Assembly: GCF_000425145.1 (NCBI RefSeq)
Contig: NZ_AULF01000009.1
Coordinates: forward strand, 124,001-188,000
DNA: 64,000 nucleotides
Source: Pedobacter glucosidilyticus DSM 23534
GTDB lineage: Bacteria > Bacteroidota > Bacteroidia > Sphingobacteriales > Sphingobacteriaceae
Reading direction: 5' to 3'
In this document: one piece after another, positions 27,923 through 36,731 of the stretch
How positions within the stretch are numbered: position 1 is the first letter of the stretch
Layout of the letters: every line of letters starts with the position of its first letter
The notes under the pieces: generated by a model
What the model was told of the DNA's origin: nothing
What the model saw: only the letters and a program-made list of their open reading frames with translations
Database searches by the model: none
Translations under genes and position numbers: made by a program

Positions 27923-28237
27923 ATGCAAGAACAAAACGACAACCAACTAAACATAGAACTATCAGAAGAAATAGCAGAAGGTGTATATTCTAACCTAGCC
28001 ATCATAACGCATTCTAATAGCGAGTTTGTACTTGATTTTATTAGGGTAATGCCTGGCATACCTAAGGCAAAGGTGAAAAGTAGAATTGTATTAACACCAG
28101 ACCATGCAAAGAGGCTATTATTAGCTTTAGAAGATAATATTGCCAAGTTTGAAATGATAAATGGACAGATAAAAGGCGGTGGAGAACCTAACAATGGAAT
28201 GCCTTTTAATTTTGGAGGGCCTACTGCACAAGCTTAA
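27923..28237 (+). CDS. DUF3467 family protein
   Basis: This 104-residue protein matches the DUF3467 pattern: an N-terminal stretch with AEGVYSNLAIITHSNSEFVLDFI, then PGIPKAKVKSRIVLTPDHAKRLLLALEDNIAKFE, and a Gly/Asn/Pro-rich tail. The family is small, conserved across bacteria and archaea, and lacks a known function. The stop overlaps the convergent miaA stop by four bases. It probably has its own promoter in the short gap after the preceding terminator. Confidence 0.85.
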   Translation: MQEQNDNQLNIELSEEIAEGVYSNLAIITHSNSEFVLDFIRVMPGIPKAKVKSRIVLTPDHAKRLLLALEDNIAKFEMINGQIKGGGEPNNGMPFNFGGPTAQA

Positions 28238-29157
28238 TCATGAGGAAGAGAGATAATTTCTTTTTCAATAAAGGAAATAATCTCTCTTTCTTCTTCTGGG
28301 TTAAACCAATGTATATTTTCTGTTTTTCTAAACCAAGTTAGCTGTCTTTTAGCAAATCTTCTGGTATTCTGTTTAATAGCTTCAATAGCTTGTTGTAAAG
28401 TAATCTTATCCTCTAAATATTCAAATATTTCCGAATAGCCAACCGTATTAAGACTATTTAAGTGTTTGTAATCTTGTAAGGCTTTTACCTCATCAACTAA
28501 GCCTTGGGCTACCATTAAATCTACCCTTGTATTGATTTTTGTATATAGTTCTTCTCTTGGCATATCTAAGCCAATGGTGATACTTTTAAAAGGACGTTCT
28601 TTTTTTATTCCGCTACGAAAAGAAGAAAATGCTTTACCTGTTGTATGATAAACTTCAAGAGCTCTAATGATGCGTTGCGGGTTATGTATATCAACTTCTG
28701 CGTAGTAAGTTGGGTCTACTGCTTGTAATTCTTGCTGTAGAGGGCTTATCCCTTCCTTAATCAGTCTATCATTAAGATTTTCTCTAACTTCATTTTTTAC
28801 TGGAGGCAGTTTATCAAAACCCTGTAATACAGCATTAATATATAAGCCAGAACCACCAACCATAACCAAAACATCATGACTTTTAAAAAGTTGATTTAGA
28901 AGCTCTAAAGCCTCCTTTTCGTAAGAACCTACACTGACTTGCTCTTGTATGCTGTGCGAGTTGATGAAATGGTGTGTTGCTGCTTTTAGTTCTTCATTTG
29001 TGGGTTTTGCAGTTCCTATGCTCATTTCTTTAAAAAATTGTCTGCTATCTGCTGATAAGATTTCGGTATTAAAATGCTGTGCAATTTTTATGGCAAGGGC
29101 AGTTTTGCCAATCGCTGTTGGGCCTGCAATTACAATAAGAACTTTGGGTTTATTCAT
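28234..29157 (-). CDS. miaA: tRNA dimethylallyltransferase
   Basis: MiaA adds the isopentenyl group to A37 of tRNAs that read codons starting with U. The 307-residue protein begins at the ATG at 29157 (MNKPKVLIVIAGPTAIGKTALA); the TTG at 29172 is less likely. It shows the P-loop GPTAIGKT, LSADSRQFFKEMSIGTAKP, HFINSHSIQEQVSVGSYE, GGSGLYI, and the C-terminal NTRRFAKRQLTWFRK. It is downstream of the pRiA4b ORF-3-like gene but separated from it by a terminator. Confidence 0.96.
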   Translation of the reverse strand: MNKPKVLIVIAGPTAIGKTALAIKIAQHFNTEILSADSRQFFKEMSIGTAKPTNEELKAATHHFINSHSIQEQVSVGSYEKEALELLNQLFKSHDVLVMVGGSGLYINAVLQGFDKLPPVKNEVRENLNDRLIKEGISPLQQELQAVDPTYYAEVDIHNPQRIIRALEVYHTTGKAFSSFRSGIKKERPFKSITIGLDMPREELYTKINTRVDLMVAQGLVDEVKALQDYKHLNSLNTVGYSEIFEYLEDKITLQQAIEAIKQNTRRFAKRQLTWFRKTENIHWFNPEEEREIISFIEKEIISLPHD

Positions 29158-29164
29158 GCTATTT

Positions 29165-29196
29165 TTAAACAAAAAATCCGGCTTAAACCGGATTTT
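29165..29196 (-). terminator. Terminator after the pRiA4b ORF-3-like gene
   Basis: AAAATCCGG / CCGGATTTT (29173-29181, 29188-29196) form a perfect 9-bp stem with a six-base loop; TTTTTT follows on the minus strand just upstream of miaA. Confidence 0.88.
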
Positions 29197-29207
29197 AATA
29201 TGTTGTT

Positions 29208-29828
29208 TTATTCTCTATCATAATCATCCTGATCGAAGTTTTCATTATCAGAAAACTCGTCAGAAAATTCATCGCTTTCCTCTTCGTCGTCTTCACCTTC
29301 TTCTGTGTCAGAATTTAGGGCTTCTAATTCGTCCTCATCGGCAATTAAAATGGTTTCATCTTCTAAGAAATCTGGGTCTTCATCGCCCGTAATTTCATCA
29401 GGAGAACCAATAATATTGCTAATGATTTTTGGTGCTTCGCCAACAGCTTTAAATACTAAAGGATAAGTTTGAGTAGGGTTATTTTCTAAAATTTTAATCA
29501 GCTCTACATGAAAATCAAAAGGTTTTTCAAAATTATAGATGTAATAAAACTTTTGATGCGGGTCATCTATATGGCTGCTTAATTTTGCATTCTCCATTAA
29601 ACTTATACCACGGTCTATTTTTCTTTCATTAGGTAAGTAAGCAATTTCTTCGTTTTTTATCCAATGATCATTACTTACATAAAAAGAAGAAGACTTCTCG
29701 GGGTCATAACCTATAGATTTATGAATTGCATAATGCAAATCTTTAAATGTTTGATTTGATTTAATATCAATCTCTCTGATTACATCATCGTAATCCTCAA
29801 AACTTACCCTGAATCTGTAAACTGCCAT
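29208..29828 (-). CDS. pRiA4b ORF-3-like family protein
   Basis: The 206-residue protein matches the family named after plasmid pRiA4b ORF-3, also called the IS1096 TnpR-passenger-like family: YRFRVSFEDYDDVIREIDI, FKDLHYAIHKSIGYD, then FYVSNDHWIKN. The final 45 residues are almost all acidic (EEGEDDEEESDEFSDEF), suggesting a protein- or metal-binding tail. The name refers to mobile elements, but here there is no transposase or other sign of mobility. The function is unknown. Confidence 0.8.
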   Translation of the reverse strand: MAVYRFRVSFEDYDDVIREIDIKSNQTFKDLHYAIHKSIGYDPEKSSSFYVSNDHWIKNEEIAYLPNERKIDRGISLMENAKLSSHIDDPHQKFYYIYNFEKPFDFHVELIKILENNPTQTYPLVFKAVGEAPKIISNIIGSPDEITGDEDPDFLEDETILIADEDELEALNSDTEEGEDDEEESDEFSDEFSDNENFDQDDYDRE

Positions 29829-29899
29829 GCTGCAAAAATAATTTTTATAGGGGATTTTTCTTAATTTATTTCACCTTCGTTGATAAATAAAAGGAAAAC

Positions 29900-31312
29900 C
29901 TAATCTAGTTCTTTTTCAATTTTTAGCCCAAGTTCTATGCCTGTTTTTTTCATGAAATAAAGTGCTTCAGAACGGTTATTGGCTATATCTCCTTCTAAAA
30001 TAGCTTCTCTAATCTTGTTTTTGATGATTCCAACTTCTTTACCGGCTTGTAAATTGAAAGTTTTCATAATGTCTTCACCGGTAACTGGAGGCTGCCAATT
30101 TCTTATTTTATCTCTCTCTTCAACATCTTTAAGCTTTTGTTTTACCAACTCAAAGTTATTCCTGTACTTTTTGATTTTGTACTCATTTTTGGTAGTTACA
30201 TCTGCCTGGCATAAGAGCATTAAAGCCTCTGTGTGTTCACCTGCTTCAAATAATAATCTTCTGACTGCGGAATCTGTAACAACTTCTTGTGCCAATACAA
30301 TAGGACGGAGGTGAAGTTGTACCAACAATTGTACAAACTTCATTTTATCGTTAAGAGGTAATTTTAAATCAGCAAATATTTTAGGAACCATTCTAGCTCC
30401 TTTATCTTCATGACCATGGAAAGTCCAGCCGTGATTTTTCTCAAAACGTTTGGTTGCTGGTTTGGCAATATCATGTAAAATAGCTGCCCATCTTAACCAT
30501 AAATCATCAGATGTTTTGGCAACATTATCCAATACCTGTAAAGTATGGTAAAAGTTATCTTTATGTCCTTTACCTTCTACGATATCTACCCCATGCAAAG
30601 CCACCATTTGTGGAAAAATCAGTTTCAATAAACCTGTATCAAACAAATAATTAAAACCTATGGATGGCTTAGGCGATAGAATAATTTTATTCAGTTCATC
30701 TGTAATACGCTCTTTCGAGACTATTTTAATACGCTCTAAGTTAAGTTTTATGGCATCAATAGCGTCTTGACTAATTTTAAAATTAAGTTGAGTAGCAAAG
30801 CGTATAGCTCGCATCATCCTTAAAGGATCATCAGAAAAAGTCTCATTAGGATTTAAAGGCGTAATAATTTTTTTTTCTTCCAGATGTTTAATGCCATCAA
30901 AAGGGTCTACCAACTCTCCATATTGATGAGGATGAAGGTGGATAGCCATAGCATTGATGGTAAAATCTCTTCTTTTTTGATCGTCTTCTAAAGTGCCATC
31001 TTCAACAATGGGTTTTCTAGAGTCTGCTCTGTATGATTCTTTTCTGGCACCCACAAATTCTACTTCTAAATCTCTATAGCGCAACATAGCGGTCCCAAAA
31101 TTTTTAAAAACAGCAACCTTAGTTTTTAAGATTTTACCTACTTCTAAGGCGAAATTTGGTCCATTGCCTATCACTAAAATATCCACATCTTTAGAAGGAC
31201 GGTTTAGAAATATGTCTCTTACAAAGCCACCTATTACATAAGTTTCGACATTTAAATTGCCAGAAATTTTAGAGATAATTTTAAAAATAGGATGTTTAAG
31301 GTGTTGCTTCAT
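29900..31312 (-). CDS. CCA tRNA nucleotidyltransferase / poly(A) polymerase family with HD domain
   Basis: The 470-residue protein has the class II nucleotidyltransferase core (GGFVRDIFLNRPSKDVDILV, with Gly-Gly and the DxD metal pair) and KRRDFTINAMAI, then the RNA-binding region (DDPLRMMRAIRFATQL). A C-terminal HD domain follows (ILHDIAKPATKRFEKN, FHGHED). This is the family that adds or repairs the tRNA 3' CCA end; members with an HD domain also have phosphatase/phosphodiesterase activity in some bacteria. The ATG at 31312 is preferred to a TTG at 31336. The tRNA genes in this window lack encoded CCA, so such an enzyme is needed. Confidence 0.9.
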   Translation of the reverse strand: MKQHLKHPIFKIISKISGNLNVETYVIGGFVRDIFLNRPSKDVDILVIGNGPNFALEVGKILKTKVAVFKNFGTAMLRYRDLEVEFVGARKESYRADSRKPIVEDGTLEDDQKRRDFTINAMAIHLHPHQYGELVDPFDGIKHLEEKKIITPLNPNETFSDDPLRMMRAIRFATQLNFKISQDAIDAIKLNLERIKIVSKERITDELNKIILSPKPSIGFNYLFDTGLLKLIFPQMVALHGVDIVEGKGHKDNFYHTLQVLDNVAKTSDDLWLRWAAILHDIAKPATKRFEKNHGWTFHGHEDKGARMVPKIFADLKLPLNDKMKFVQLLVQLHLRPIVLAQEVVTDSAVRRLLFEAGEHTEALMLLCQADVTTKNEYKIKKYRNNFELVKQKLKDVEERDKIRNWQPPVTGEDIMKTFNLQAGKEVGIIKNKIREAILEGDIANNRSEALYFMKKTGIELGLKIEKELD

Positions 31313-31407
31313 ATTTGATTTGGACAATGCTATCAAAAACTGAATGCATATTCCTGAAATTTTAAAAACGCTACCAAAGATAATTCTTTAAACTGAAGGC
31401 TGAAAGC

Positions 31408-31974
31408 TTATTTCCTGATAAAGGCAAAGGCTCCATTTGCTTCTAATTTCATGATGGTGGATGGCTTTTTAGTTTGATGATTATGTTGTTCTAATTGCAC
31501 AATATAATCTACACCATCTTTAATGGTTTGAGGTATTTGAGAAAAGTTATTAGGGGTGGGCTCACCACTTAAGTTAGCAGATGTAGAAATTATAGGTTTT
31601 CTAAATCTTTGCACTAACTCTTTACAAAATGGATGTTTGGTTATTCTAATGCCAATGCTACCATCGCTATTGATAGCGTTTTCCGCTAAATTTTTAGCAC
31701 CTGAGTAAATGATAGTCAAAGGGTTTTCTGCAAATTCTATTAAATCATAAGCAACATCGGGTATTTCTTTAACATAGCTTGGTAGCTTGGCATCTGTGTC
31801 TAATAAAATGATAAGGCTTTTAAACTCTTCTCTTTTTTTAAGCGCAAAAACTTTAGCAACAGCATCTTTATTGGTGGCATCGCAACCAATTCCCCAAATG
31901 GTATCTGTTGGGTATAGAATTAAACCACCATTTTTTAAAACTTCTAAAGCCTTATTAATTTCTTCTTTTAGCAT
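31408..31974 (-). CDS. L-threonylcarbamoyladenylate synthase (Sua5/TsaC/YrdC family)
   Basis: The enzyme makes threonylcarbamoyl-AMP from threonine, bicarbonate and ATP for the t6A37 tRNA modification. The 188-residue protein (ATG at 31974) has the YrdC fold motifs GLILYPTDTIWGIGCD, AVAKVFALKKREEFKSLIIL and ISTSANLSGEPTP. It lacks the extra Sua5 C-terminal domain, so it is the short TsaC form. Its start overlaps the end of the glycosyltransferase gene by 20 bases, and the pair is probably an operon read on the minus strand. Confidence 0.93.
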   Translation of the reverse strand: MLKEEINKALEVLKNGGLILYPTDTIWGIGCDATNKDAVAKVFALKKREEFKSLIILLDTDAKLPSYVKEIPDVAYDLIEFAENPLTIIYSGAKNLAENAINSDGSIGIRITKHPFCKELVQRFRKPIISTSANLSGEPTPNNFSQIPQTIKDGVDYIVQLEQHNHQTKKPSTIMKLEANGAFAFIRK

Positions 31975-33094
31975 GTTCAATGGTTTTTAGGTAAACGCTG
32001 TTTAAGTTTTTTGCAATACTTTCATCATTAAAATTTTCGGCATAGGTTAAGCCTTTTTTAATCATGTTATTTTGTAAATCTTCATCTTTTAACACTCTTT
32101 CTATGGCTTTAGCAAGTGCAATGTCATCATCAGGATGAACGTATAAGCTATTTGGTCCACCCGCTTCTTCTAAACAAGAACCTGTTGCTGCAATTACAGG
32201 AATCTTACTGTTCAAAGCCTCTACAATAGGTATCCCAAAACCTTCGAACCTGGAAGGATAAATGAAAATTTTAGCTCCTTGGTAAATAAGTGGTAATTCT
32301 TGAAAAGGAACATTTTCTAAGAAAATAACCTGTTGTGTAAGATGATTTTCTTGAATAAAATCTAAAATTTTTTGTTTATAAGCGGTTACTTTACCTACTA
32401 TAACCAGCTTAATATCTTGTTTAAGATGCTTTAAAGCTTTACAAATCAATAATTGATTTTTGCGTGTTTCTATAGTTCCAACAGATAGAAGATATTGCTG
32501 TGGTAGCTTATATTTTTCTTTTATTTCCTTGATAGCATCATCTGAATATGGACAACAAAAAGCAGCATCGCAACCTTGATAAACAACATCAATTTTTTGA
32601 GGATTGGTATTAAAATACTGAACAATATCTCGTTTTGTTTGCTCGCTTATGGCAATAATCCTATCTGCATTTTTGCAAGCCGCTTTAAATTTGTAACGAT
32701 AAATTTGTCTATCAACCCATTTGAAATAATGTGGAAAACGAAGGAATATCAAATCATGAATGGTAACAACGCTAGTAATATTAGATTTTTTAATATTAGC
32801 CGGAAGCTCGTTACTTAAACCATGAAATAACTCAACATCATCATAAACCAATGATTTTGTAAGCTGGAAACTCCTCCAATAGGATTTTAAAATTTTTACG
32901 GGAGCTGTTTTAACCGATATGTTGGCAAAAGGTTCAACCAATGTTTGCCTTACCTTTGCGTTATCTTGCGGTGTGTAAAGTAGGTATTGGTTCTGAGGAT
33001 AATATTTAGCCATGATGCTGATAACTGCCCGACTATAATTACCTAAGCCAGTGAAGTTTTTAAATGCTCTTTTGGCTTCGAACCCTATTTTCAT
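31955..33094 (-). CDS. Glycosyltransferase family 4 (GT-B)
   Basis: The 379-residue protein has an N-terminal acceptor domain and a C-terminal domain with the GT4 donor-binding motifs: VGTIETRKNQLLICKAL, FLENVPFQELPLIYQGA and PSRFEGFGIPIVEAL, where the E-x7-E signature is visible. This type transfers sugars such as mannose or glucose to lipids or polysaccharides. No neighbouring sugar-cluster genes point to a substrate. It overlaps the TsaC gene, and a long inverted repeat lies just upstream of its start. Confidence 0.88.
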   Translation of the reverse strand: MKIGFEAKRAFKNFTGLGNYSRAVISIMAKYYPQNQYLLYTPQDNAKVRQTLVEPFANISVKTAPVKILKSYWRSFQLTKSLVYDDVELFHGLSNELPANIKKSNITSVVTIHDLIFLRFPHYFKWVDRQIYRYKFKAACKNADRIIAISEQTKRDIVQYFNTNPQKIDVVYQGCDAAFCCPYSDDAIKEIKEKYKLPQQYLLSVGTIETRKNQLLICKALKHLKQDIKLVIVGKVTAYKQKILDFIQENHLTQQVIFLENVPFQELPLIYQGAKIFIYPSRFEGFGIPIVEALNSKIPVIAATGSCLEEAGGPNSLYVHPDDDIALAKAIERVLKDEDLQNNMIKKGLTYAENFNDESIAKNLNSVYLKTIEHAKRRN

Positions 33095-33101
33095 ATTTTT
33101 T

Positions 33102-33192
33102 AAGTTTAAAGTAAAAAGTTAAAAGTAAAAAGGTTTTGATCAATGTTTATCTAGCTTTCTACTCTTAACTTTAAACTTTTTACTTTCAACTT
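33102..33192. repeat. Imperfect inverted repeat between the glycosyltransferase gene and dapD
   Basis: The left arm 33102-33132 and right arm 33162-33192 are 31 bases each and match at 27 positions when folded. Both are built of AAAGT/AAGTT blocks. A 29-base spacer separates them. It belongs to the same mosaic style as 16921-17000 and 23161-23216. Confidence 0.85.
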
Positions 33193-33195
33193 CTA

Positions 33196-34014
33196 TTAAA
33201 TCGCTACACTATGTTCTCTTAATGCATCGTTTAATGATGTTTTTTTATCGGTAGATTCTTTTCTCTTACCAATAATTAAAGCGCAAGGTACTTGGTACTC
33301 GCCAGCAGGGAATTTTTTGGTATAGCTACCTGGTATCACAACAGAGCGCTCTGGAACATACATTTTATGTTCTACAGGCTCATCGCCAGATACGTCGATA
33401 ATTTTGGTTGATGCGGTTAATACCACATTAGCACCTAGAACAGCTTCTTTACCTACTCTTACACCTTCTACAACAATTGCTCTAGAACCTATAAAACAGT
33501 TATCCTCAATAATTACAGGTGAAGCTTGAACCGGCTCTAATACACCGCCTAAACCAACACCACCACTTAAGTGTACATTTTTACCTACTTGTGCACAAGA
33601 ACCAACTGTTGCCCAAGTATCAACCATCGTACCTTCATCAACAAATGCGCCTATGTTAACATAAGAAGGCATCATGATAACGCCTTTTGCTAAATGCGCA
33701 CCATAACGGGCAATACCATGAGGTACTACACGCACACCTCTCTCTTTATAGTCGGTTTTCAATTTCATTTTATCGTGAAAAACAAAAGGACCAACTTCAA
33801 TTTCTTCCATTTCTCTGATAGGGAAATAAAGAATTACTGCTTTCTTTATCCAGTCGTTAACAGCCCAACCATCTAAAATAGGTTCTGCAACTCTTAGTTC
33901 ACCTAAGTCTAAACGATAAATAACTCTTTCTATAGCATCACGGTATTCTTTGAAATTCAATAAATTTCTATCTTCCCATGCATCTTCAACGGCTTTTTTT
34001 AATTCGGCAATCAT
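33196..34014 (-). CDS. dapD: 2,3,4,5-tetrahydropyridine-2,6-dicarboxylate N-succinyltransferase
   Basis: DapD carries out the succinylation step of the lysine/diaminopimelate pathway. The 272-residue protein is a left-handed beta-helix enzyme; hexapeptide-repeat turns appear through GVIMMPSYVNIGAFVDEGTMVDTWATVGSCAQVG and HLSGGVGLGGVLEP, with GSRAIVVEGVRVGKEAVLGAN after them. Length and order match DapD. Diaminopimelate is needed for peptidoglycan. Confidence 0.95.
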   Translation of the reverse strand: MIAELKKAVEDAWEDRNLLNFKEYRDAIERVIYRLDLGELRVAEPILDGWAVNDWIKKAVILYFPIREMEEIEVGPFVFHDKMKLKTDYKERGVRVVPHGIARYGAHLAKGVIMMPSYVNIGAFVDEGTMVDTWATVGSCAQVGKNVHLSGGVGLGGVLEPVQASPVIIEDNCFIGSRAIVVEGVRVGKEAVLGANVVLTASTKIIDVSGDEPVEHKMYVPERSVVIPGSYTKKFPAGEYQVPCALIIGKRKESTDKKTSLNDALREHSVAI

Positions 34015-34088
34015 ATTAAAATTTTTGTTTGCAAATTAAAGCTTTTTTTAGCTAATAATCTGATTTTTGACTTATTTTGAGAAGATTT

Positions 34089-34490
34089 ATGGTAGAAAAA
34101 GTAAGGATAGATAAATACCTGTGGGCAATAAGATTGTTTAAAACCAGAACCTTGGCTACAGAAGCTTGTAAGGCTGGAAGGGTAAAGAAAGATGGCACAA
34201 ACATTAAAGCCAGTTACGAGGTTAAGGTGGGCGATGTTTTGCAGGTTTCGAAAAATATTGAGAAGAAGTTGATAAGAGTTGCAGCTTTATTAGCCAACCG
34301 TGTAGATGCTAAAAAAGCGGTCTTACATTATGAGGATATAACTCCATTAGAAGATACGATTAAATTTAAATCTATGTTTAGGATGCCTGTTTTAGAACGA
34401 GACAGAGGAACAGGAAGACCAACTAAAAAGGATAGACGTGAAATAGACGATTTACAAGATAACTTCTTTATGGATGAAGAAGACGATTAA
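34089..34490 (+). CDS. S4 domain RNA-binding protein (Hsp15-like)
   Basis: The 133-residue protein has an N-terminal S4 domain (VRIDKYLWAIRLFKTRTLATEACKAGRVKKDG), followed by a Lys/Arg-rich segment with FRMPVLERDRGTGRPTKKDRR and an acidic end. This is the Hsp15 arrangement, in which the protein rescues 50S subunits carrying blocked nascent chains. The frame extends to a TTG at 34077, but the ATG at 34089 starts the S4 domain properly. Confidence 0.9.
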   Translation: MVEKVRIDKYLWAIRLFKTRTLATEACKAGRVKKDGTNIKASYEVKVGDVLQVSKNIEKKLIRVAALLANRVDAKKAVLHYEDITPLEDTIKFKSMFRMPVLERDRGTGRPTKKDRREIDDLQDNFFMDEEDD

Positions 34491-34522
34491 GGGAATTCGT
34501 AAAGATTTTTAAATAAGTACAT

Positions 34523-34584
34523 GACTTTTTTGGATTCTATTCCGAAAAAGTTATAACTTTTTTGGATTTCATTCCGAAAAAGTT
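34523..34584. promoter_or_regulatory. Two tandem palindromes upstream of the first DUF4143 ATPase
   Basis: ACTTTTTTGGATT...ATTCCGAAAAAGTT occurs at 34524-34552 and again at 34556-34584 (29 bases each, differing at two central bases; repeat period 32 bases, about three helical turns). Each unit is an imperfect inverted repeat with AACTTTTT(T/C)GGA arms. The second ends 23 bases before the ATPase ATG. Confidence 0.7.
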
Positions 34585-34607
34585 AATTTTGTAAGAAATC
34601 AAATACC

Positions 34608-35729
34608 ATGATAGATAGATTTCTTACAGAAAAAATCAAGGCTAAACTCTTTAAAGGAAAGGCTATCATTCTTACTGGGGCAAGGCAAATTGGTAAAACC
34701 ACTTTACTGAAATCTTTTTTTGGAAGTGATGAAGAAGTTTTATGGCTTAATGGAGATGAAGTGGATGTACAAGAGTTGTTTTCTACAATTTCTGCAACTC
34801 GTTTAAAAGCTATTTTTGGTCAGAAGAAAATAATTGTCATAGATGAAGCACAAAGAATCAAAGACATTGGTTTACGCTTAAAACTCATTACAGACTCTAT
34901 TCCAGAAGTACAACTTATTGCAACCGGGAGTTCTGCTTTTGAGTTGGCAAATCACATTAATGAACCTTTAACCGGTAGAAAATGGGAGTACAAAATGTTT
35001 CCAATCTCATTCTCAGAAATGGTACAGCATCATGGTTTATTAGAAGAAAAACGTTTGATTCCACATCGTTTAGTTTATGGTTATTATCCGGATGTTATTG
35101 TTAATCAAGGAAACGAAGTAGAACTATTAAAGCAATTATCCGATAGCTATTTGTATAAAGATATTTTGGCTTGGGAGCAAATCCAAAAGCCAGATAAATT
35201 ATTAAAACTCTTACAAGCTTTAGCTTTTCAAGTTGGTTCTCAGGTTTCTTTTAACGAATTAGGACAAATTTGCGGATTGGATTCTAAAACAGTAGAGAAA
35301 TATATTGTATTGTTAGAACAAACCTATGTTATATTTAGGTTGAGTTCTTTTAGTAGAAACTTGAGGAATGAACTTAAAAATAGCAAGAAGATATATTTTT
35401 ATGATAATGGAATTAGAAATGCGGTTATAGCAAATTTTAATCAAATAGAAAATAGAGCTGATGTAGGTGCTTTATGGGAAAACTTTGTAGTTTCTGAACG
35501 TATTAAATTCTTGAATTACTCTGACAAGTGGGTAAATTACTGGTATTGGCGAACCAAAGAACAAAAAGAGATTGATTGGGTAGAAGAAGCTAATGGACAA
35601 TTAACGGCCTATGAATTTAAATGGAGTGCATTAGCAAAAGCAAAGTTACCTCAGCTTTTTCTTAAAACTTACCCCAATAGCCAATTTAAAGTCATTAGTA
35701 AAGAGAATATAGATGAATTTTTGTTGTAA
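34608..35729 (+). CDS. AAA ATPase with C-terminal DUF4143 domain (copy 1)
   Basis: The 373-residue protein has an N-terminal AAA module (Walker A GARQIGKTT; Walker B IIVIDEAQR; sensor LIATGSSAF) and a C-terminal DUF4143 domain. The latter contains a D...ExK pair (EIDWVEE...AYEFKWS) of the PD-(D/E)xK nuclease type. A winged-helix-like segment (FNELGQICGLDSKTVEKYIVLLEQTYVIFRL) links them. The family is very abundant in Bacteroidota and often present in many copies; its job is not established. The gene is preceded by a duplicated palindrome and lies among unrelated genes. It is a distant paralogue of the gene at 45960. Confidence 0.9.
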   Translation: MIDRFLTEKIKAKLFKGKAIILTGARQIGKTTLLKSFFGSDEEVLWLNGDEVDVQELFSTISATRLKAIFGQKKIIVIDEAQRIKDIGLRLKLITDSIPEVQLIATGSSAFELANHINEPLTGRKWEYKMFPISFSEMVQHHGLLEEKRLIPHRLVYGYYPDVIVNQGNEVELLKQLSDSYLYKDILAWEQIQKPDKLLKLLQALAFQVGSQVSFNELGQICGLDSKTVEKYIVLLEQTYVIFRLSSFSRNLRNELKNSKKIYFYDNGIRNAVIANFNQIENRADVGALWENFVVSERIKFLNYSDKWVNYWYWRTKEQKEIDWVEEANGQLTAYEFKWSALAKAKLPQLFLKTYPNSQFKVISKENIDEFLL

Positions 35730-35755
35730 TGGAGTTATTGTAATTTAAGGAATTT

Positions 35756-36730
35756 TCAAGATTTTCTAACAAAACTTTCTATAATTTCTAATCCTAATAA
35801 AGCTTCTTCTAGCGAACACGGGTTTTCTCCTTCATCTCTAAAATAGGCTATTGTTTTGGTAATCATTGGTCGTTGAATATTTACAGGATGCTCAAATTCT
35901 TCATGAACAGTCTCTCCATTTTTGGTGATGCTTAATTTATTTCCAAAGATGTGAAAAGTTATTTTTCCTTTTGTACCTATAATCTCGCAAAACTCTTCTT
36001 CTTGTTCGGGTAGTACATCAAAACACCATAAACCGTTGAAAATAATGTTATTTTCAAATTTGATTTGGCCACAAATAATATCATCAGCATCACTTTTTAG
36101 AGATTGGTTAGCAGAGACCCCATTAAAATAAATAGGTTTTCCAAAGAAATAAAGCATTAAATCTATGGCGTGTGGTGCTAAATCATGAAATAAGCCTCCA
36201 CCAGAGATACTGGGGTTTAAGCGCCAGCTTTCTTCGCTTGCGGCAATCATATCAGAATCGCTTCTTTGTAAAGTATGTAGGTTAACAAATTTTACCTCAC
36301 CAATAAGCTGCTCATCTAAAAGATTTTTTATAGCCTTAAAATAAGGTACTTCTCTTCTATAATGGGCAACTACCACTTTCTGCTGATATTGCTTTTGGGC
36401 TTCTATAATAGCTTTACAAGCTTCCGTATTAATGGTAACAGGTTTCTCAATATAAACTGGTTTACCTGCTTTTAAGGCTTCAATAGCGTAGTCATGATGT
36501 TGAAGAGGTGGCGTGGCAATGTAAATGGCATTTATATCATCATCCAGAATTAAGGCAGAAGCATCTTGATACCATTTTTGTATATGATGTCTTTTAGCAT
36601 AGTCAGCAGCTTTTTCTGCATTTCTTCTCATCACAGCTACAACTTTAGAGTATTCTTGTCTAAAGGCAGGACCACTTTTAACCTCAGTAACATTGCCACA
36701 ACCAATAATTCCCCAATTGATATTTTCCAT
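35756..36730 (-). CDS. Gfo/Idh/MocA family oxidoreductase
   Basis: The 324-residue protein starts with a Rossmann NAD(P)-binding motif (WGIIGCGNVTEVKSGPAF) and carries the family lysine motif in KPVYIEKPV and HDLAPHAIDL. The family oxidises or reduces sugars and related polyols. Its substrate cannot be assigned. The ATG at 36730 is preferred over a longer frame to 36772; it lies directly behind the guaD stop, so the two are probably co-transcribed. Confidence 0.88.
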   Translation of the reverse strand: MENINWGIIGCGNVTEVKSGPAFRQEYSKVVAVMRRNAEKAADYAKRHHIQKWYQDASALILDDDINAIYIATPPLQHHDYAIEALKAGKPVYIEKPVTINTEACKAIIEAQKQYQQKVVVAHYRREVPYFKAIKNLLDEQLIGEVKFVNLHTLQRSDSDMIAASEESWRLNPSISGGGLFHDLAPHAIDLMLYFFGKPIYFNGVSANQSLKSDADDIICGQIKFENNIIFNGLWCFDVLPEQEEEFCEIIGTKGKITFHIFGNKLSITKNGETVHEEFEHPVNIQRPMITKTIAYFRDEGENPCSLEEALLGLEIIESFVRKS

Positions 36731-36731
36731 T

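Noticed and set aside
28949-29392. A 147-codon plus-strand frame opposite miaA and the acidic tail of the pRiA4b ORF-3-like gene.
   Set aside because: Its Cys/His/Leu-rich C-terminal part is what antisense translation of an acidic repeat gives, and it runs across a terminator.
29208-29828. A mobile element, because of the pRiA4b ORF-3 / TnpR-passenger family name.
   Set aside because: No transposase, terminal repeats or target duplication are visible around the gene.
33565-33580. CACTTAAGTG in dapD as another copy of the ACACTAAGTG operator.
   Set aside because: It contains an additional base in the centre and lies inside a coding region.
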